Source: Lampris incognitus (taxonomy: Eukaryota; Chordata; Actinopteri; Lampriformes; Lampridae). From it: a stretch of 64,000 bases of DNA. The position numbers and the translations under genes are program-made. Shown piece by piece: positions 9,314 to 55,326 of this stretch (position 1 is the stretch's first letter; the number at the start of each line of letters is the position of its first letter). Below the pieces are notes generated by a model. That model had not been told where the DNA came from. It did not search any database and saw only the letters and a list, made by a program, of their open reading frames with translations. The stretch covers positions 30,254,957-30,318,956 of the forward strand of contig NC_079214.1 in NCBI RefSeq assembly GCF_029633865.1, in the 5' to 3' direction.

Positions 9314-12300
9314 TACCGTTCAAAAGTTTGGGATCACCCAAACAATTTCGTGTTTTCCATGAAAAGTCACACTTATTCACCACCATATGTTGTGAAATGA
9401 ATAGAAAATAGAGTCAAGACATTGACAAGGTTAGAAATAATGATTTGTATTTGAAATAAGATTTTTTTTACATCAAACTTTGCTTTCGTCAAAGAATCCT
9501 CCATTTGCAGCAATTACAGCATTGCAGACCTTTGGCATTCTAGCTGTTAATTTGTTGAGGTAATCTGGAGAAATTGCACCCCACGCTTCCAGAAGCAGCT
9601 CCCACAAGTTGGATTGGTTGGATGGGCACTTCTTTGAGCAGATTGAGTTTCTGGAGCATCACATTTGTGGGGTCAATTAAACGCTCAAAATGGCCAGAAA
9701 AAGAGAACTTTCATCTGAAACTCGACAGTCTATTCTTGTTCTTAGAAATGAAGTCTATTCCATGCGAGAAATTGCTAAGAAATTGAAGATTTCCTACACC
9801 GGTGTGTACTACTCCCTTCAGAGGACAGCACAAACAGGCTCTAACAGGTACTATTTAATGAAGATGCCAGTTGGGGACCTGTGAGGCGTCTGTTTCTCAA
9901 ACTAGAGACTCTAATGTACTTATCTTCTTGCTCAGTTGTGCAACGCGGCCTCCCACTTCTTTTTCTACTCTGGTTAGAGCCTGTTTGTGCTGTCCTCTGA
10001 AGGGAGTAGTACACACCGGGGTAGGAAATCTTCAATTTCTTAGCAATTTCTCGCATGGAATAGCCTTCATTTCTAAGAACAAGAATAGACTGTCGAGTTT
10101 CAGATGAAAGTTCTCTTTTTCTGGCCATTTTGAGCGTTTAATTGACCCCACAAATGTGATGCTCCAGAAACTCAATCTGCTCAAAGAAGTGCCCATCCAA
10201 CCAATCCAACTTGTGGGAGCTGCTTCTGGAAGCGTGGGGTGCAATTTCTCCAGATTACCTCAACAAATTAACAGCTAGAATGCCAAAGATCTGCAATGCT
10301 GTAATTGCTGCAAATGGAGGATTCTTTGACGAAAGCAAAGTTTGATGTAAAAAAATCTTATTTCAAATACAAATCATTATTTCTAACCTTGTCAATGTCT
10401 TGACTCTATTTTCTATTCATTTCACAACATATGGTGGTGAATAAGTGTGACTTTTCATGGAAAACACAAAATTGTTTGGGTGATCCCAAACTTTTGAACG
10501 GTAGTGTATATCTGCTCAATCTCATATTCACTGAGTTCTCTTTATGGCCAAAGGACCTGCATTTTGGAAAATGTTCGTTACGGTTTAATACAGGACTGGA
10601 AAGCCTTTTATACGGTAGCTCAGCAGAGAGAAACCTCTTACCAGTGCAGTCAGTCCTATAAAAATCTTTTAATTTTTTTATATTCACATCGAAAAAATTG
10701 TGAAATCATAGTCTTTCTGAATTTGCTTGGGGACCCCTTTGTGGACTCCTTTCATCCAGTTCCCTGGCTGAATACTGAAACCACCATATTCAAGATGAAT
10801 CTAATCTAATATTCATGCACAAGTTAAAGTCCAAAACTTTACGAAAAAAAGCCACTTTATTTTTGACATTGTACAGTTGTTTGGTTACAATGAAATTTGT
10901 CTTCTGCATTTACCTCATCCTATTGTATAGGAGCAGTGAGCAGCTGTGGTGCAGCACCCAGGGACCAACTCCAGTTCTTCTTTCCATTGCCTTGGTCAGA
11001 GGTACAGGCAGGAGTATTAACCCTAACATGCATGTTTTTTTGATGGTGGGAGGAAACCAGAGCACCCAGAGGAAACTGACGCAGACATGGGGAGAACATG
11101 CAAACTCCACACAGAAAGGACCTGGGAAGGAACCCAGGATCTTCCTTGTTGTGAGGCAACAGTGCTAACCACTGGGCCACTGTGCTGCTGGATTCCAGCC
11201 AATTGAGGCGGCCGCATATCCTCATCCAGAACCCATTAAGTTGAATCAGTTCATCTGGACACGTTTAGTGGGAGAAACATTTCATCACTCATCAGTCCCA
11301 ACTGACTGCAGGTATCCCCCAACCTTGTAAACAGCACAGTTGCATAATGATAAAAACCAAAAATTGGTTTCATATGCAAATTGCTGTTACCATTAACAGA
11401 GGATTGGGGAATAGTTGCAATCAAAGCATTGTAAGATGGTGACAGATGTACTCTTACCCCCCCCCCCCCCAGTTCAGGGATGGTCGTTCCCTCTTCATAT
11501 AGATGGCCTTATCAAAAAGACATGTATGTTAGGGTTGATACTCCCGTCTGTGCCCCTGACCAAAGTGATAGGAAGAAATAACAAGTTGGTCCCTGGGCGC
11601 TGCACGGCGGCTGCCCACTGCTCTTAGCTACACAGCTAGGATGGGTTAAATGCAGAGAACGAATTTCATTGTATGTATGTACAAATGACAAAGTGGATTC
11701 TATTCTATCCCCCGTTCAAACCAGCGTTCCTCTCTATCAAGGATGTGCACATCCTCATCCTTGAAAGAGTGGCTACTGGCCTGTAGATGGGTCTAGACCA
11801 CAGAGTCCTGGCCTGACAAGGTAGCTCTTCTACGTTGTGCCATCCTCTTCGCCAGTGTCTGTTTGGTTTCTTCGATGTACAAATCACGGCAATCCTCTCG
11901 GCGCTTAACAGCGTACACCATAACACTCTGTCTGTGCCGGGGGACCTGATCCTTGGGGTGGACCAGCTTCTGGAACAGTGTGTTTTGGGGTTTGAAAGCA
12001 ACAGAGATGCAGTGTTTGGACTACCCCAAGGATCAGGTCCCCCGGCACAAACAGAGCAAAACAGTGTCTTTAGCCAGGTAAGGAAATCACAGAAAGTTGA
12101 ATCAGTTCATCTGGACACGTTTATTGAGAGAAATGTTTCATCACTTATCTGAGTGACTTCTTCAGTCTCAACTGATCCCCCCCCCAATTTTAGCATAGCC
12201 ACAAACTTTAAATCCACCACTCATAGCTGTACACCGCCTTTACACTGGTTCTTCCACATTGTAGGCCATGAGCTGCAGCACTTCACAGTTGCATAACTCC

Positions 12301-13720
12301 ACACTTACCAACTGTATGAATAAGATGGGTAATTACTTGCATTACCCTGCTTATCGCTGTTTCTTAAATAGTTTGAGGCCATTTTTAAATTCAAGATGAC
12401 TAATGTTTTTGAGACGGTTTTAAAATTGTGGCCAATTACATCCCACAGCAAACAGCTGACACAGTAATTGTGTCTTTAGTGATTGTTTTGAAGTGGAATT
12501 CATGTTGCACATTAGTTAAGTTAATAGCAAAACAATATGTATATCTCATCACTACAATAAAAATGCTGTGGACTATACATTTTATATTTCTATTATGTTA
12601 TCTGCAGTATCTAATACCCAAACTCATTATATTGTTTTTAAATCAGGCATAGCCAAGTTTAAATTAATTTTAAATCAAAAAGAATTTGCTTGTTGAAATA
12701 CCCTTGCCAGTCATGCTCGTCATAATGAAGATTACAATAATAAATCAAGAAGTGCTCTCTTTATCCAGTCTCACTCTGGAATTATTGGCCATACCTCCTG
12801 CAGTTTGAAGTTCTTTCTCTCTGAGAACATGACTTCATTCCACACCACCTCCACCCCCTCTTCGGTGTCCATGGCCAAGTATGCAGCGTCTATCCCTGGG
12901 ACATTTCGCTGATTCACCTACATTTGAATAGAAGAGGCTATAAAAAGACCAAGATACAATGTGTACCCACTAAAACTACTACAGGGGCGGGGAGACGCAA
13001 TAACAGTGTATTTTATTTGCAAATGTAAAAACCACAACATGGAAGTGCTTCCATCTTCCTCTGTTTACGATGCCACTCTCATGTTATCTAATTTATATGT
13101 CAATCCCATCTTTTTTTGTTTTCGCTATTTCTCTCCCTCACCTTGTGTCTCTCTTTTCCCCCCGATGCATTCTTGTCTTTTACCTATCTATACCAAACTT
13201 GGCAAAAACAATTTCACAACAGTCAATATTAGCTTTTGATGGTTGCATGTGGGTCCAGCCCACCATATAACTTCTATCTCAAGGTGAGTTTGGACTTTTC
13301 TGAGCATGCATAGTAAGGTTTGTGGGTGGTAACATTTGCAAGTACATAGGATTTTGCAGACGTTATTCGTCTCACTTCATGGCCTGCTTGATATGCGATG
13401 ATAAGCCTGTGAGAAACTCTGCCTTCTCTATTCATCATACATCTCTCTTCTTCTCTCAAATACCTTACCTCCTCTCTGCGTTTCTGCCAGCGACCACAGG
13501 GACTCTCCTCCAGGATGTCTGACTCATCTTCACTCTCATCTTCATCCTCTGTAGCTGTGGTGGCAGGGGGTGGTATGGAGGACACAGGCGGAGACACAGA
13601 TGCTCCACCATGTCCCTGCTGAGTATTAATAGCAGCAGTACTGGTTACTGCTGCTGCTACTGTGACTTCTGCCTTGTTTCCCTCAGTGGAAAGAGTTGTT
13701 TTCCCCTCTCCCTCCGACAT
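7692..13720 (-). CDS. nrbp1: NRBP1 pseudokinase adaptor, N-terminal 234 residues (6 exons)
   Basis: Exons in transcript order are 13720-13469, 12917-12795, 8816-8715, 8517-8428, 8063-8023 and 7786-7692. All are flanked by AG/GT and phase-compatible. The protein starts MSEGEGKTTL, has an acidic stretch (TEDEDESEDESDILEE, residues ~57-72), then CGRWQKRREE and the kinase-like fold. Signature segments include YLAMDTEEGVEVVWNE, LEHLNIVKFHKYW, VIFITEYMSSGSLKQF and YLHSCDPPIIHGNLTCDTIF. HGNL stands where active kinases have HRDL, as expected of this pseudokinase. NRBP1 is a cytosolic adaptor linked to trafficking and signalling. The remaining exons are not visible between 1 and 7691 and should lie further left. 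NRBP2 is less likely given the N-terminus. Confidence 0.93.
8023..8063 (-). CDS. nrbp1: nrbp1 coding exon 5 (41 bp)
   Basis: A micro-exon coding AWKRWCTQILSAL plus two bases of the next codon. Acceptor GCAG, donor GTTACT. It joins in phase to exon 6. Confidence 0.9.
8428..8517 (-). CDS. nrbp1: nrbp1 coding exon 4
   Basis: 30 codons, VIFITEYMSSGSLKQFLKK through KTMNEK. Acceptor CAG, donor GTAATA. Confidence 0.92.
8715..8816 (-). CDS. nrbp1: nrbp1 coding exon 3
   Basis: 34 codons, EKVKAVFDNLIQLEHLNIVK onward to ENRAR. Donor GTGAGT; phase 0 at both ends. The intron before it (8817-12794) is full of transposons. Confidence 0.93.
9275..9310. repeat. TA microsatellite flanking palindromic Tc1 element
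   Basis: A TA run that supplies the TA target site of the element starting at 9311. Confidence 0.9.
9311..10506 (-). mobile_element. Palindromic (foldback) Tc1-like element, copy A
   Basis: It is 1196 bp, begins CACTACCGTTCAAAAGTTTG, ends with its inverse and sits between TA dinucleotides. Two near-identical inverted arms (9311-9847 and 9973-10506) surround a 125-bp spacer. Each arm holds the terminal repeat, the antisense end of a Tc1 transposase (ending FFDESKV), a short leader, and the start of a transposase reading MARKRELSSETRQ. The catalytic domain is absent. Strand is set by the spacer, which extends the N-terminal ORF on the minus strand. It lies in nrbp1 intron 3. Confidence 0.85.
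9841..10128 (-). CDS. Tc1-type HTH DNA-binding domain only, 95 aa
   Basis: An open frame starting MARKRELSSETRQSILVLR. It contains a paired-like helix-turn-helix (GYSMREIAKKLKISYPGVYY), a GRPR hinge (SGRPRCTTEQ) and part of the second HTH (RRLTGPQLASSLNSTC). It stops where the spacer meets the opposite arm. No DDE catalytic domain follows. It would bind transposon ends at most; expression is unknown. Confidence 0.5.
   Translation of the reverse strand: MARKRELSSETRQSILVLRNEGYSMREIAKKLKISYPGVYYSLQRTAQTGSNQSRKRSGRPRCTTEQEDKYIRVSSLRNRRLTGPQLASSLNSTC
10507..10919. other. nrbp1 intron 3 sequence, nothing recognised
   Basis: No gene, RNA or repeat recognised. Confidence 0.4.
10920..11198 (-). mobile_element. 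tRNA-derived SINE
   Basis: On the minus strand a head resembling a tRNA gene (CAGTGGTTAGCACTGTTGCC, then GGGTTCCTTCC in place of box B) is followed by a conserved body (GTGTGGAGTTTGCATGTTCT). The tail resembles the 3' part of the SINE at 11513. This arrangement is characteristic of a widespread fish SINE. Confidence 0.7.
11235..12180 (-). mobile_element. Penelope-like element fragment (second family)
   Basis: On the minus strand the end of a Penelope polyprotein can be traced with shifts. The GIY-YIG region is at about 11995-11850 and the downstream segment with DEDVHIL and ERWFERG at about 11760-11705. Tail sequence lies at 11235-11460 and another tail piece at 12090-12180. It is the same family as the element at 41875-43980. 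A SINE piece (11513-11705) interrupts it. Confidence 0.65.
11513..11705 (+). mobile_element. SINE 3' portion inserted in Penelope fragment
   Basis: It carries GTTAGGGTTGATACTCCCGT, a GGGCGCTGCACGGCGGCTGC block and TAGGATGGGTTAAATGCAGA, the 3' body and tail of the same SINE family as at 10920-11198, in the opposite orientation. Confidence 0.6.
12181..12794. other. nrbp1 intron 3 sequence, nothing recognised
   Basis: AT-rich intronic sequence; the open frame at 12428-12652 has no recognisable features. Confidence 0.4.
12795..12917 (-). CDS. nrbp1: nrbp1 coding exon 2
   Basis: 41 codons beginning VNQRNVPGIDAAYL and ending in FKLQE. Acceptor TAG and donor GTATGG; phase 0 at both ends. Confidence 0.93.
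13469..13720 (-). CDS. nrbp1: nrbp1 coding exon 1
   Basis: 84 codons from ATG 13720-13718 (A at -3) to the donor GTAAGG at 13468. The open frame runs on past the donor, but only the part above it is coding. Upstream in the same exon, 5' UTR reaches the acceptor at 13865. Confidence 0.93.
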
Positions 13721-13864
13721 TCTAGTGCAACTTGTCTGTTGGGTTTTCTTTCTTTCTGCTCTTTTCTCCAGGCTGCCAAAGGCGACAGGGAGAATCTCTC
13801 TCTGTCAAATTTGATCACACCAGTGGTCTTCCTCTGGCTTTTCTTTCAATAGCCTGGCACTGAA
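13721..13864 (-). other. nrbp1: nrbp1 5' UTR in exon with start codon
   Basis: A clear acceptor (TTTTCCTACAG, 13875-13865) lies upstream of the start codon on the minus strand, implying a separate non-coding first exon. A good donor (CTTGT followed by GTGAGT, exon side ending at 14426) could end that exon. Confidence 0.6.
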
Positions 13865-13918
13865 CTGTAGGAAAATGACATGTCTTATTAAAGTTTATTC
13901 TGTCTCTATGAATTCGAC

Positions 13919-13920
<2 letters not shown>

Positions 13921-13984
<64 letters not shown>
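13921..13984. repeat. GA microsatellite in nrbp1 5' intron
   Basis: About 31 GA units between the inferred non-coding exon and the start-codon exon of nrbp1. Confidence 0.95.
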
Positions 13985-13989
<5 letters not shown>

Positions 13990-14425
13990 AAGTGCAAGTA
14001 GTATAAAAAGTTTCTCCCTCTGTCTCTCACAGACACAGCAATTATGTCAATACTGGTGATGACAAAGCTAGGCAAACGGTAGGTGATTAGCTAGTTAGCC
14101 AACTTGGAAACTTAACTAGCGTTAGTCTCGCTTGCTAACTACTCACTAACAAGAGCTAGTTATTATGTCATCGGGCCGGGGCAATGGGCGCCGTGGAATT
14201 ACGAAAAGACCACGAAAGTTAGCATGAAAATAACAGCTATTAAGCTATAGCTAGCGTCAACGCTAGCTAACTCAGTCTCCCACTCTTTGCAAGCTAACTT
14301 CCCTTGCTAACAAGCTAACACCAGAGAAATGACCAAATAGTTGGCTAACATTTATTTTGCAATCTATTAATAGGCCAGAACACAACAGTTGACTATAAAC
14401 ACTTTAGTAACATCGGGTTACTCAC

Positions 14426-15274
14426 ACAAGGAAGAGTTCACCGGGGATCCAATAAGACCCAAAAATGAAGTTCGTCATATAAAGATGTTGGTGTTTTTGG
14501 ACTCTTTCTTAGCATAAGTGGGAGGGGTGCTACTGTACTTGGAGAACACTTTATTGCGCGCCCAAGACGCAGTGCAGTACGGAGACCGCATTGGGTTATG
14601 ATACATTTTTGAAAAAGGAAGAGAAATCCTACAAATAACTTTAGAAAAATCCCCATTCACACTGATAATAAAATATCCCTTCACATGCAAACGGGAGTTG
14701 AACAGTTGAACAATATTTACTTCTCGACAAAAAAAACCCAAAACATGACTATGTGAGTATGATTTATGTTACGGGGTAACCCCGGTGTGTGTATGCTGCG
14801 TCTTTTTGTTTCGGTTTGTACAAGTCACCTAGTTCACAGGGGGACGCTGAATTGAAAAATCAAGCGTACCTAAAGCTGATTAGGACGTTAAGGGAGAGGC
14901 GACCGTCTCAGGGTGCCAAAACACTGCGCAAGATGTTAGTCACGACGGGGTGAAAATTACACGCAAGTCAGCGGTGCAAGCAAGCCCGCTCGAAAATAAA
15001 GGGGTGCTTGTGTTTCTCCCTAGTGACTTGGAGGATAACGGGACCCGCTGTCTATTCGCCCACTATGCGGGGCTTGGCGGAGGCCCTCCGCAGTCGCATG
15101 TAGTGGATATTTTATTTACGCAAGGACGGGAGAGGCTGTGAGGTAGGGGACACAGCAGCTGGGTAGGGTAGAGGAACGGAGCTAGCTAGCTTTCGTGTCA
15201 GTGTAAAGGAGTGGGGGGGAAACGCGTCTGGCATTTCGACCAGATCACAGAACAGTCAGTATAGACCAAAAAAA
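14426..15274. promoter_or_regulatory. Divergent nrbp1/kctd3 promoter region
   Basis: The two genes are transcribed away from each other, with 1554 bp between their ATGs. The kctd3-proximal half (14770-15270) is richer in CpG than surrounding introns. No obvious TATA box sits at a usual distance. A shared, CpG-type promoter is inferred from the layout; transcription starts are not known. Confidence 0.5.
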
Positions 15275-50790
<35,516 letters not shown>

Positions 50791-51012
50791 GTGACAGTCA
50801 GCGCAAAGTGTCCACCCCCTATGTCTTTCTATCCATCAGTGGAAGCATCTCAAAGTGGAGTCCTATACTCTTGGGTGGGTGCGGCGTGTACACCCAACTC
50901 TGGCCATAGAGTATATCCATCTGTAAACCTAATTACCAATGACCTACACCACATTTTACTTCCTGTGCTGGGAGTGACAGAAAATGGCTGTGACAACATG
51001 ACCTCAAATAAA
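50791..51012 (+). other. kctd3: kctd3 3' UTR start with candidate poly(A) signal
   Basis: The first AATAAA is at 51007-51012, 217 bp after the stop. The true 3' end may be further on. Confidence 0.45.
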
Positions 51013-52640
51013 GGCAAAAGATACCCTCCTCCTCAACCATTGCCACTCCTCAACCACCGCTACATCACTTTATCAAGAAGCGGCACTTTTCTAACCCCAG
51101 TCTTTTAAAACTAGGTTTGAAGACCCAAAATTGGTTGGGGCTTGTTATTGAGAGCACACTACAAAGGGTGATAGCGTGTATTGATTGTAATGTGTGTATT
51201 TTACCCCATTTGAATCCTGGGCTGAAAAAGTATGTGAGGAAAAACCCTCACCCCTCTAGTCAGTGGGGGTTGGAGGACTATTAATTTACTATGAAGTGCT
51301 GCCATTGTACTTTGATTTCACTGGCAAAGAATTGTTCACGACCCACCACCTCAACGAAACAGGAATGTGACATAGAATTCACATTCATTTATGCTGATTG
51401 GGATTCTTGTAATCATCACTTTCCCAAATCATTTCTTGATATTATTTATGTTTTTACCAGACAGTCATCTTTTTTTTTTTTTTAACAGACCTGATCGATC
51501 TGCCTGTATTGTCAGATTGATTGGGTTGGCTCTCAATGAAACTCTTGAGAAGAGTTTGATTGGTTATCATTGGCCAGTTTGGTTTGGAAAAGGAACCACT
51601 GATAAAAAAGACTTTGTTGGAATTTGTAACAAAATACAGTCTATGAAATCATCATGGCATAATACCAACTTTCTCAAAGAAAAAAAAAAGGTGACACAGA
51701 ATCAGTTACTTAACAACAATCGTGGAGCAGGATTGTGAAGCTAACATGGCTGCCGTTCCACTGGAAAGAATACATTTGGTTGGACCCAGAACTAGGTAAA
51801 CGCATGGCTTCAAATGAATCTATCTTGTAAGACATTTAAATAGCCTCAAATTTGAAGTATTTGCCATGGGGTAAGTTCAATCAAGCCATTCTGTGGCCCT
51901 CTTTTTGAAGCTTTTCCTCAACCTTTTTCAAATGATTTAATCATATTTAACTATTTGTTTTGCTCCTGTGTCATCCTCAATACTTTGCCATCTTGCCATC
52001 TTATTTTGTTGTATCTAGATGGATTTGGTCAAAGTCTCTGGCAAGGAATAGAAACAAGACATTCAAGATTACAATTTATGATGTCAACAATGTTTAGGAT
52101 TATAACTTCAACATATCTTAAATGTTTTCCATGGCTGCAAGCTTGCAACCTTGGCAGCTACTTAGATCTTCGTGCCCCATTATGTGTCTAGCTGAAAGAC
52201 TAAAGTTAAAGACTATGGTGCTCATTGAACAGCATTGAAGATGAAAGCAGTCAGCCAATTTGTGGTGGAACTATTTTTCAGTTCCTTCCAGCTGTCACAG
52301 CCACAGTTTGGAGAGTATGATTTGAATTCTGTTTTGAGTAATAGGTTTTTGGCTGATCAGTGGCAACTATGCAAAAGTGGAACATCGGTACGCAACAGAA
52401 AACTCTCAAGTTTAAAGTTCTCTGTGCAGTTTTTACATCAAGGTTCAGCATTGCTAAATCCTGACCTTTGATTTATGAGAACCTAAGCCTGCATTTATCG
52501 GCAGCTTCGAACAAATTTAACAGCTGCAGCAAATTTTTATTATTAACCTATTTTGACACCGAGGTAGAAGGAAGTTGAACTTGACTCTCCTCAACAAAGG
52601 CACATAGCTGAAGCTGTTGATTTCAACATGTGAATTCAGC
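51013..52640. other. kctd3 3' UTR or spacer, nothing recognised
   Basis: No repeat family or coding exon recognised. The sequence has ordinary composition and could be a long 3' UTR. Confidence 0.35.
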
Positions 52641-52646
52641 ATTTTA

Positions 52647-52651
<5 letters not shown>

Positions 52652-52729
<78 letters not shown>

Positions 52730-52741
52730 GTGTGTATATAT
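52652..52741. repeat. TA/TG microsatellite
   Basis: It directly precedes palindromic element copy C. Confidence 0.95.
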
Positions 52742-52742
52742 A

Positions 52743-53938
52743 CACTACCGTTCAAAAGTTTGGGATCACCCAAACAATTTCGTGTTTTCCATGAAAAGTC
52801 ACACTTATTTACCACCATATGTTGTGAAATGAATAGAAAATAGAGTCAAGACATTGACAAGGTTAGAAATAATGATTTGTATTTGAAATAAGATTTTTTT
52901 TACATCAAACTTTGCTTTCGTCAAAGAATCCTCCATTTGCAGCAATTACAGCATTGCAGACCTTTGGCATTCTAGCTGTTAATTTGTTGAGGTAATCTGG
53001 AGAAATTGCACCCCACGCTTCCAGAAGCAGCTCCCACAAGTTGGATTGGTTGGATGGGCACTTCTTTGAGCAGATTGAGTTTCTGGAGCATCACATTTGT
53101 GGGGTCAATTAAACGCTCAAAATGGCCAGAAAAAGAGAATTTTCATCTGAAACTTGACAGTCTATTCTTGTTCTTAGAAATGAAGGCTATTCCATGCGAG
53201 AAATTGCTAAGAAATTGAAGATTTCCTACACCGGTGTGTACTACTCCCTTCAGAGGACAGCACAAACAGGCTCTAACAGGTACTATTTAATGAAGATGCC
53301 AGTTGGGGACCTGTGAGGCGTCTGTTTCTCAAACTAGAGACTCTAATGTACTTATCTTCTTGCTCAGTTGTGCAACGCGGCCTCCCACTTCTTTTTCTAC
53401 TCTGGTTAGAGCCTGTTTGTGCTGTCCTCTGAAGGGAGTAGTACACACCGGTGTAGGAAATCTTCAATTTCTTAGCAATTTCTCGCATGGAATAGCCTTC
53501 ATTTCTAAGAACAAGAATAGACTGTCGAGTTTCAGATGAAAGTTCTCTTTTTCTGGCCATTTTGAGCGTTTAATTGACCCCACAAATGTGATGCTCCAGA
53601 AACTCAATCTGCTCAAAGAAGTGCCCATCCAACCAATCCAACTTGTGGGAGCTGCTTCTGGAAGCGTGGGGTGCAATTTCTCCAGATTACCTCAACAAAT
53701 AACAGCTAGAATGCCAAAGGTCTGCAATGCTGTAATTGCTGCAAATGGAGGATTCTTTGACGAAAGCAAAGTTTGATGTAAAAAAAATCTTATTTCAAAT
53801 ACAAATCATTATTTCTAACCTTGTCAATGTCTTGACTCTATTTTCTATTCATTTCACAAAATATGGTGGTGAATAAGTGTGACTTTTCATGGAAAACACA
53901 AAATTGTTTGGGTGATCCCAAACTTTTGAACGGTAGTG
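52743..53938 (-). mobile_element. Palindromic Tc1-like element, copy C
   Basis: 1196 bp, same architecture as A and B. One arm's transposase start has a TGA (ETTGA region, 53155) from a CGA codon, while the other arm remains open (53560-53273). Confidence 0.88.
53273..53560 (-). CDS. Tc1-type HTH-only ORF, 95 aa (copy C)
   Basis: Same protein as in copies A and B, with Thr in KISYTGVYY. Confidence 0.5.
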   Translation of the reverse strand: MARKRELSSETRQSILVLRNEGYSMREIAKKLKISYTGVYYSLQRTAQTGSNQSRKRSGRPRCTTEQEDKYIRVSSLRNRRLTGPQLASSLNSTC

Positions 53939-53939
53939 T

Positions 53940-54062
53940 ATATATATAAAACTTTGTTAAAAGAAACTCAATGGTAGGGAAAGTGCTCAACAAATAAGGA
54001 GCAAAATAATCCAGTGAGTCAAGAATTTACTTGACTCACTGGATTATATATATATATATATA
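53940..54062 (+). mobile_element. Penelope tail remnant between two palindromic elements
   Basis: AAACTTTGTTAAAAGAAAC and AGGAGCAAAATAATCCAGTG match the tail at 7420-7490. It contains a perfect 18-bp inverted repeat (54006-54023 with 54030-54047) and ends in a TA run. Confidence 0.7.
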
Positions 54063-55256
54063 CACTACCGTTCAAAAGTTTGGGATCACCCAAACAATTT
54101 TGTGTTTTCCATGAAAAGTCACACTTATTCACCACCATATGTTGTGAAATGAATAGAAAATAGAGTCAAGACATTGACAAGGTTAGAAATAATGATTTGT
54201 ATTTGAAATAAGATTTTTTTTACATCAAACTTTGCTTTCGTCAAAGAATCCTCCATTTGCAGCAATTACAGCATTGCAGACCTTTGGCATTCTAGCTGTT
54301 AATTTGTTGAGGTAATCTGGAGAAATTGCACCCCACGCTTCCAGAAGCAGCTCCCACAAGTTGGATTGGTTGGATGGGCACTTCTTTGAGCAGATTGAGT
54401 TTCTGGAGCATCACATTTGTGGGGTCAATTAAACGCTCAAAATGGCCAGAAAAAGAGAACTTTCATCTGAAACTCGACAGTCTATTCTTGTTCTTAGAAA
54501 TGAAGGCTATTCCATGCGAGAAATTGCTAAGAAATTGAAGATTTCCTACACCGGTGTGTACTACTCCCTTCAGAGGACAGCACAAACAGGCTCTAACCAG
54601 AGTAGAAAAAGAAGTGGGAGGCCGCGTTGCACAACTGAGCAAGAAGATAAGTACATTAGAGTCTCTAGTTTGAGAAACAGACGCCTCACAGGTCCCCAAC
54701 TGGCATCTTCATTAAATAGTACCTGTTAGAGCCTGTTTGTGCTGTCCTCTGAAGGGAGTAGTACACACCGGTGTAGGAAATCTTCAATTTCTTAGCAATT
54801 TCTCGCATGGAATAGCCTTCATTTCTAAGAACAAGAATAGACTGTCGAGTTTCAGATGAAAGTTCTCTTTTTCTGGCCATTTTGAGCGTTTAATTGACCC
54901 CACAAATGTGATGCTCCAGAAACTCAATCTGCTCAAAGAAGTGCCCATCCAACCAATCCAACTTGTGGGAGCTGCTTCTGGAAGCGTGGGGTGCAATTTC
55001 TCCAGATTACCTCAACAAATTAACAGCTAGAATGCCAAAGGTCTGCAATGCTGTAATTGCTGCAAATGGAGGATTCTTTGACGAAAGCAAAGTTTGATGT
55101 AAAAAAAATCTTATTTCAAATACAAATCATTATTTCTAACCTTGTCAATGTCTTGACTCTATTTTCTATTCATTTCACAACATATGGTGGTGAATAAGTG
55201 TGACTTTTCATGGAAAACACGAAATTGTTTGGGTGATCCCAAACTTTTGAACGGTA

Positions 55257-55259
<3 letters not shown>
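54063..55259 (+). mobile_element. Palindromic Tc1-like element, copy D
   Basis: 1197 bp. Same arms as A-C, but the spacer is in the other orientation, so the insertion is flipped. TA flanks both sides. Confidence 0.88.
54442..54729 (+). CDS. Tc1-type HTH-only ORF, 95 aa (copy D)
   Basis: Same 95-residue HTH protein as in the other copies, on the plus strand. Confidence 0.5.
   Translation: MARKRELSSETRQSILVLRNEGYSMREIAKKLKISYTGVYYSLQRTAQTGSNQSRKRSGRPRCTTEQEDKYIRVSSLRNRRLTGPQLASSLNSTC

Positions 55260-55322
<63 letters not shown>
55260..55322. repeat. TA microsatellite
   Basis: About 31 TA units after copy D. Confidence 0.95.

Positions 55323-55326
<4 letters not shown>

Noticed and set aside
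9574-9786. 70-codon frame repeated in every palindromic element arm
   Set aside because: It spans the junction of antisense transposase end and leader and overlaps the real HTH frame; it is a shadow.
13274-13468. Continuation of the nrbp1 exon 1 reading frame past 13469
   Set aside because: A strong donor GTAAGG lies at 13468 and the conserved protein continues at 12917; the extra 65 codons are intron.
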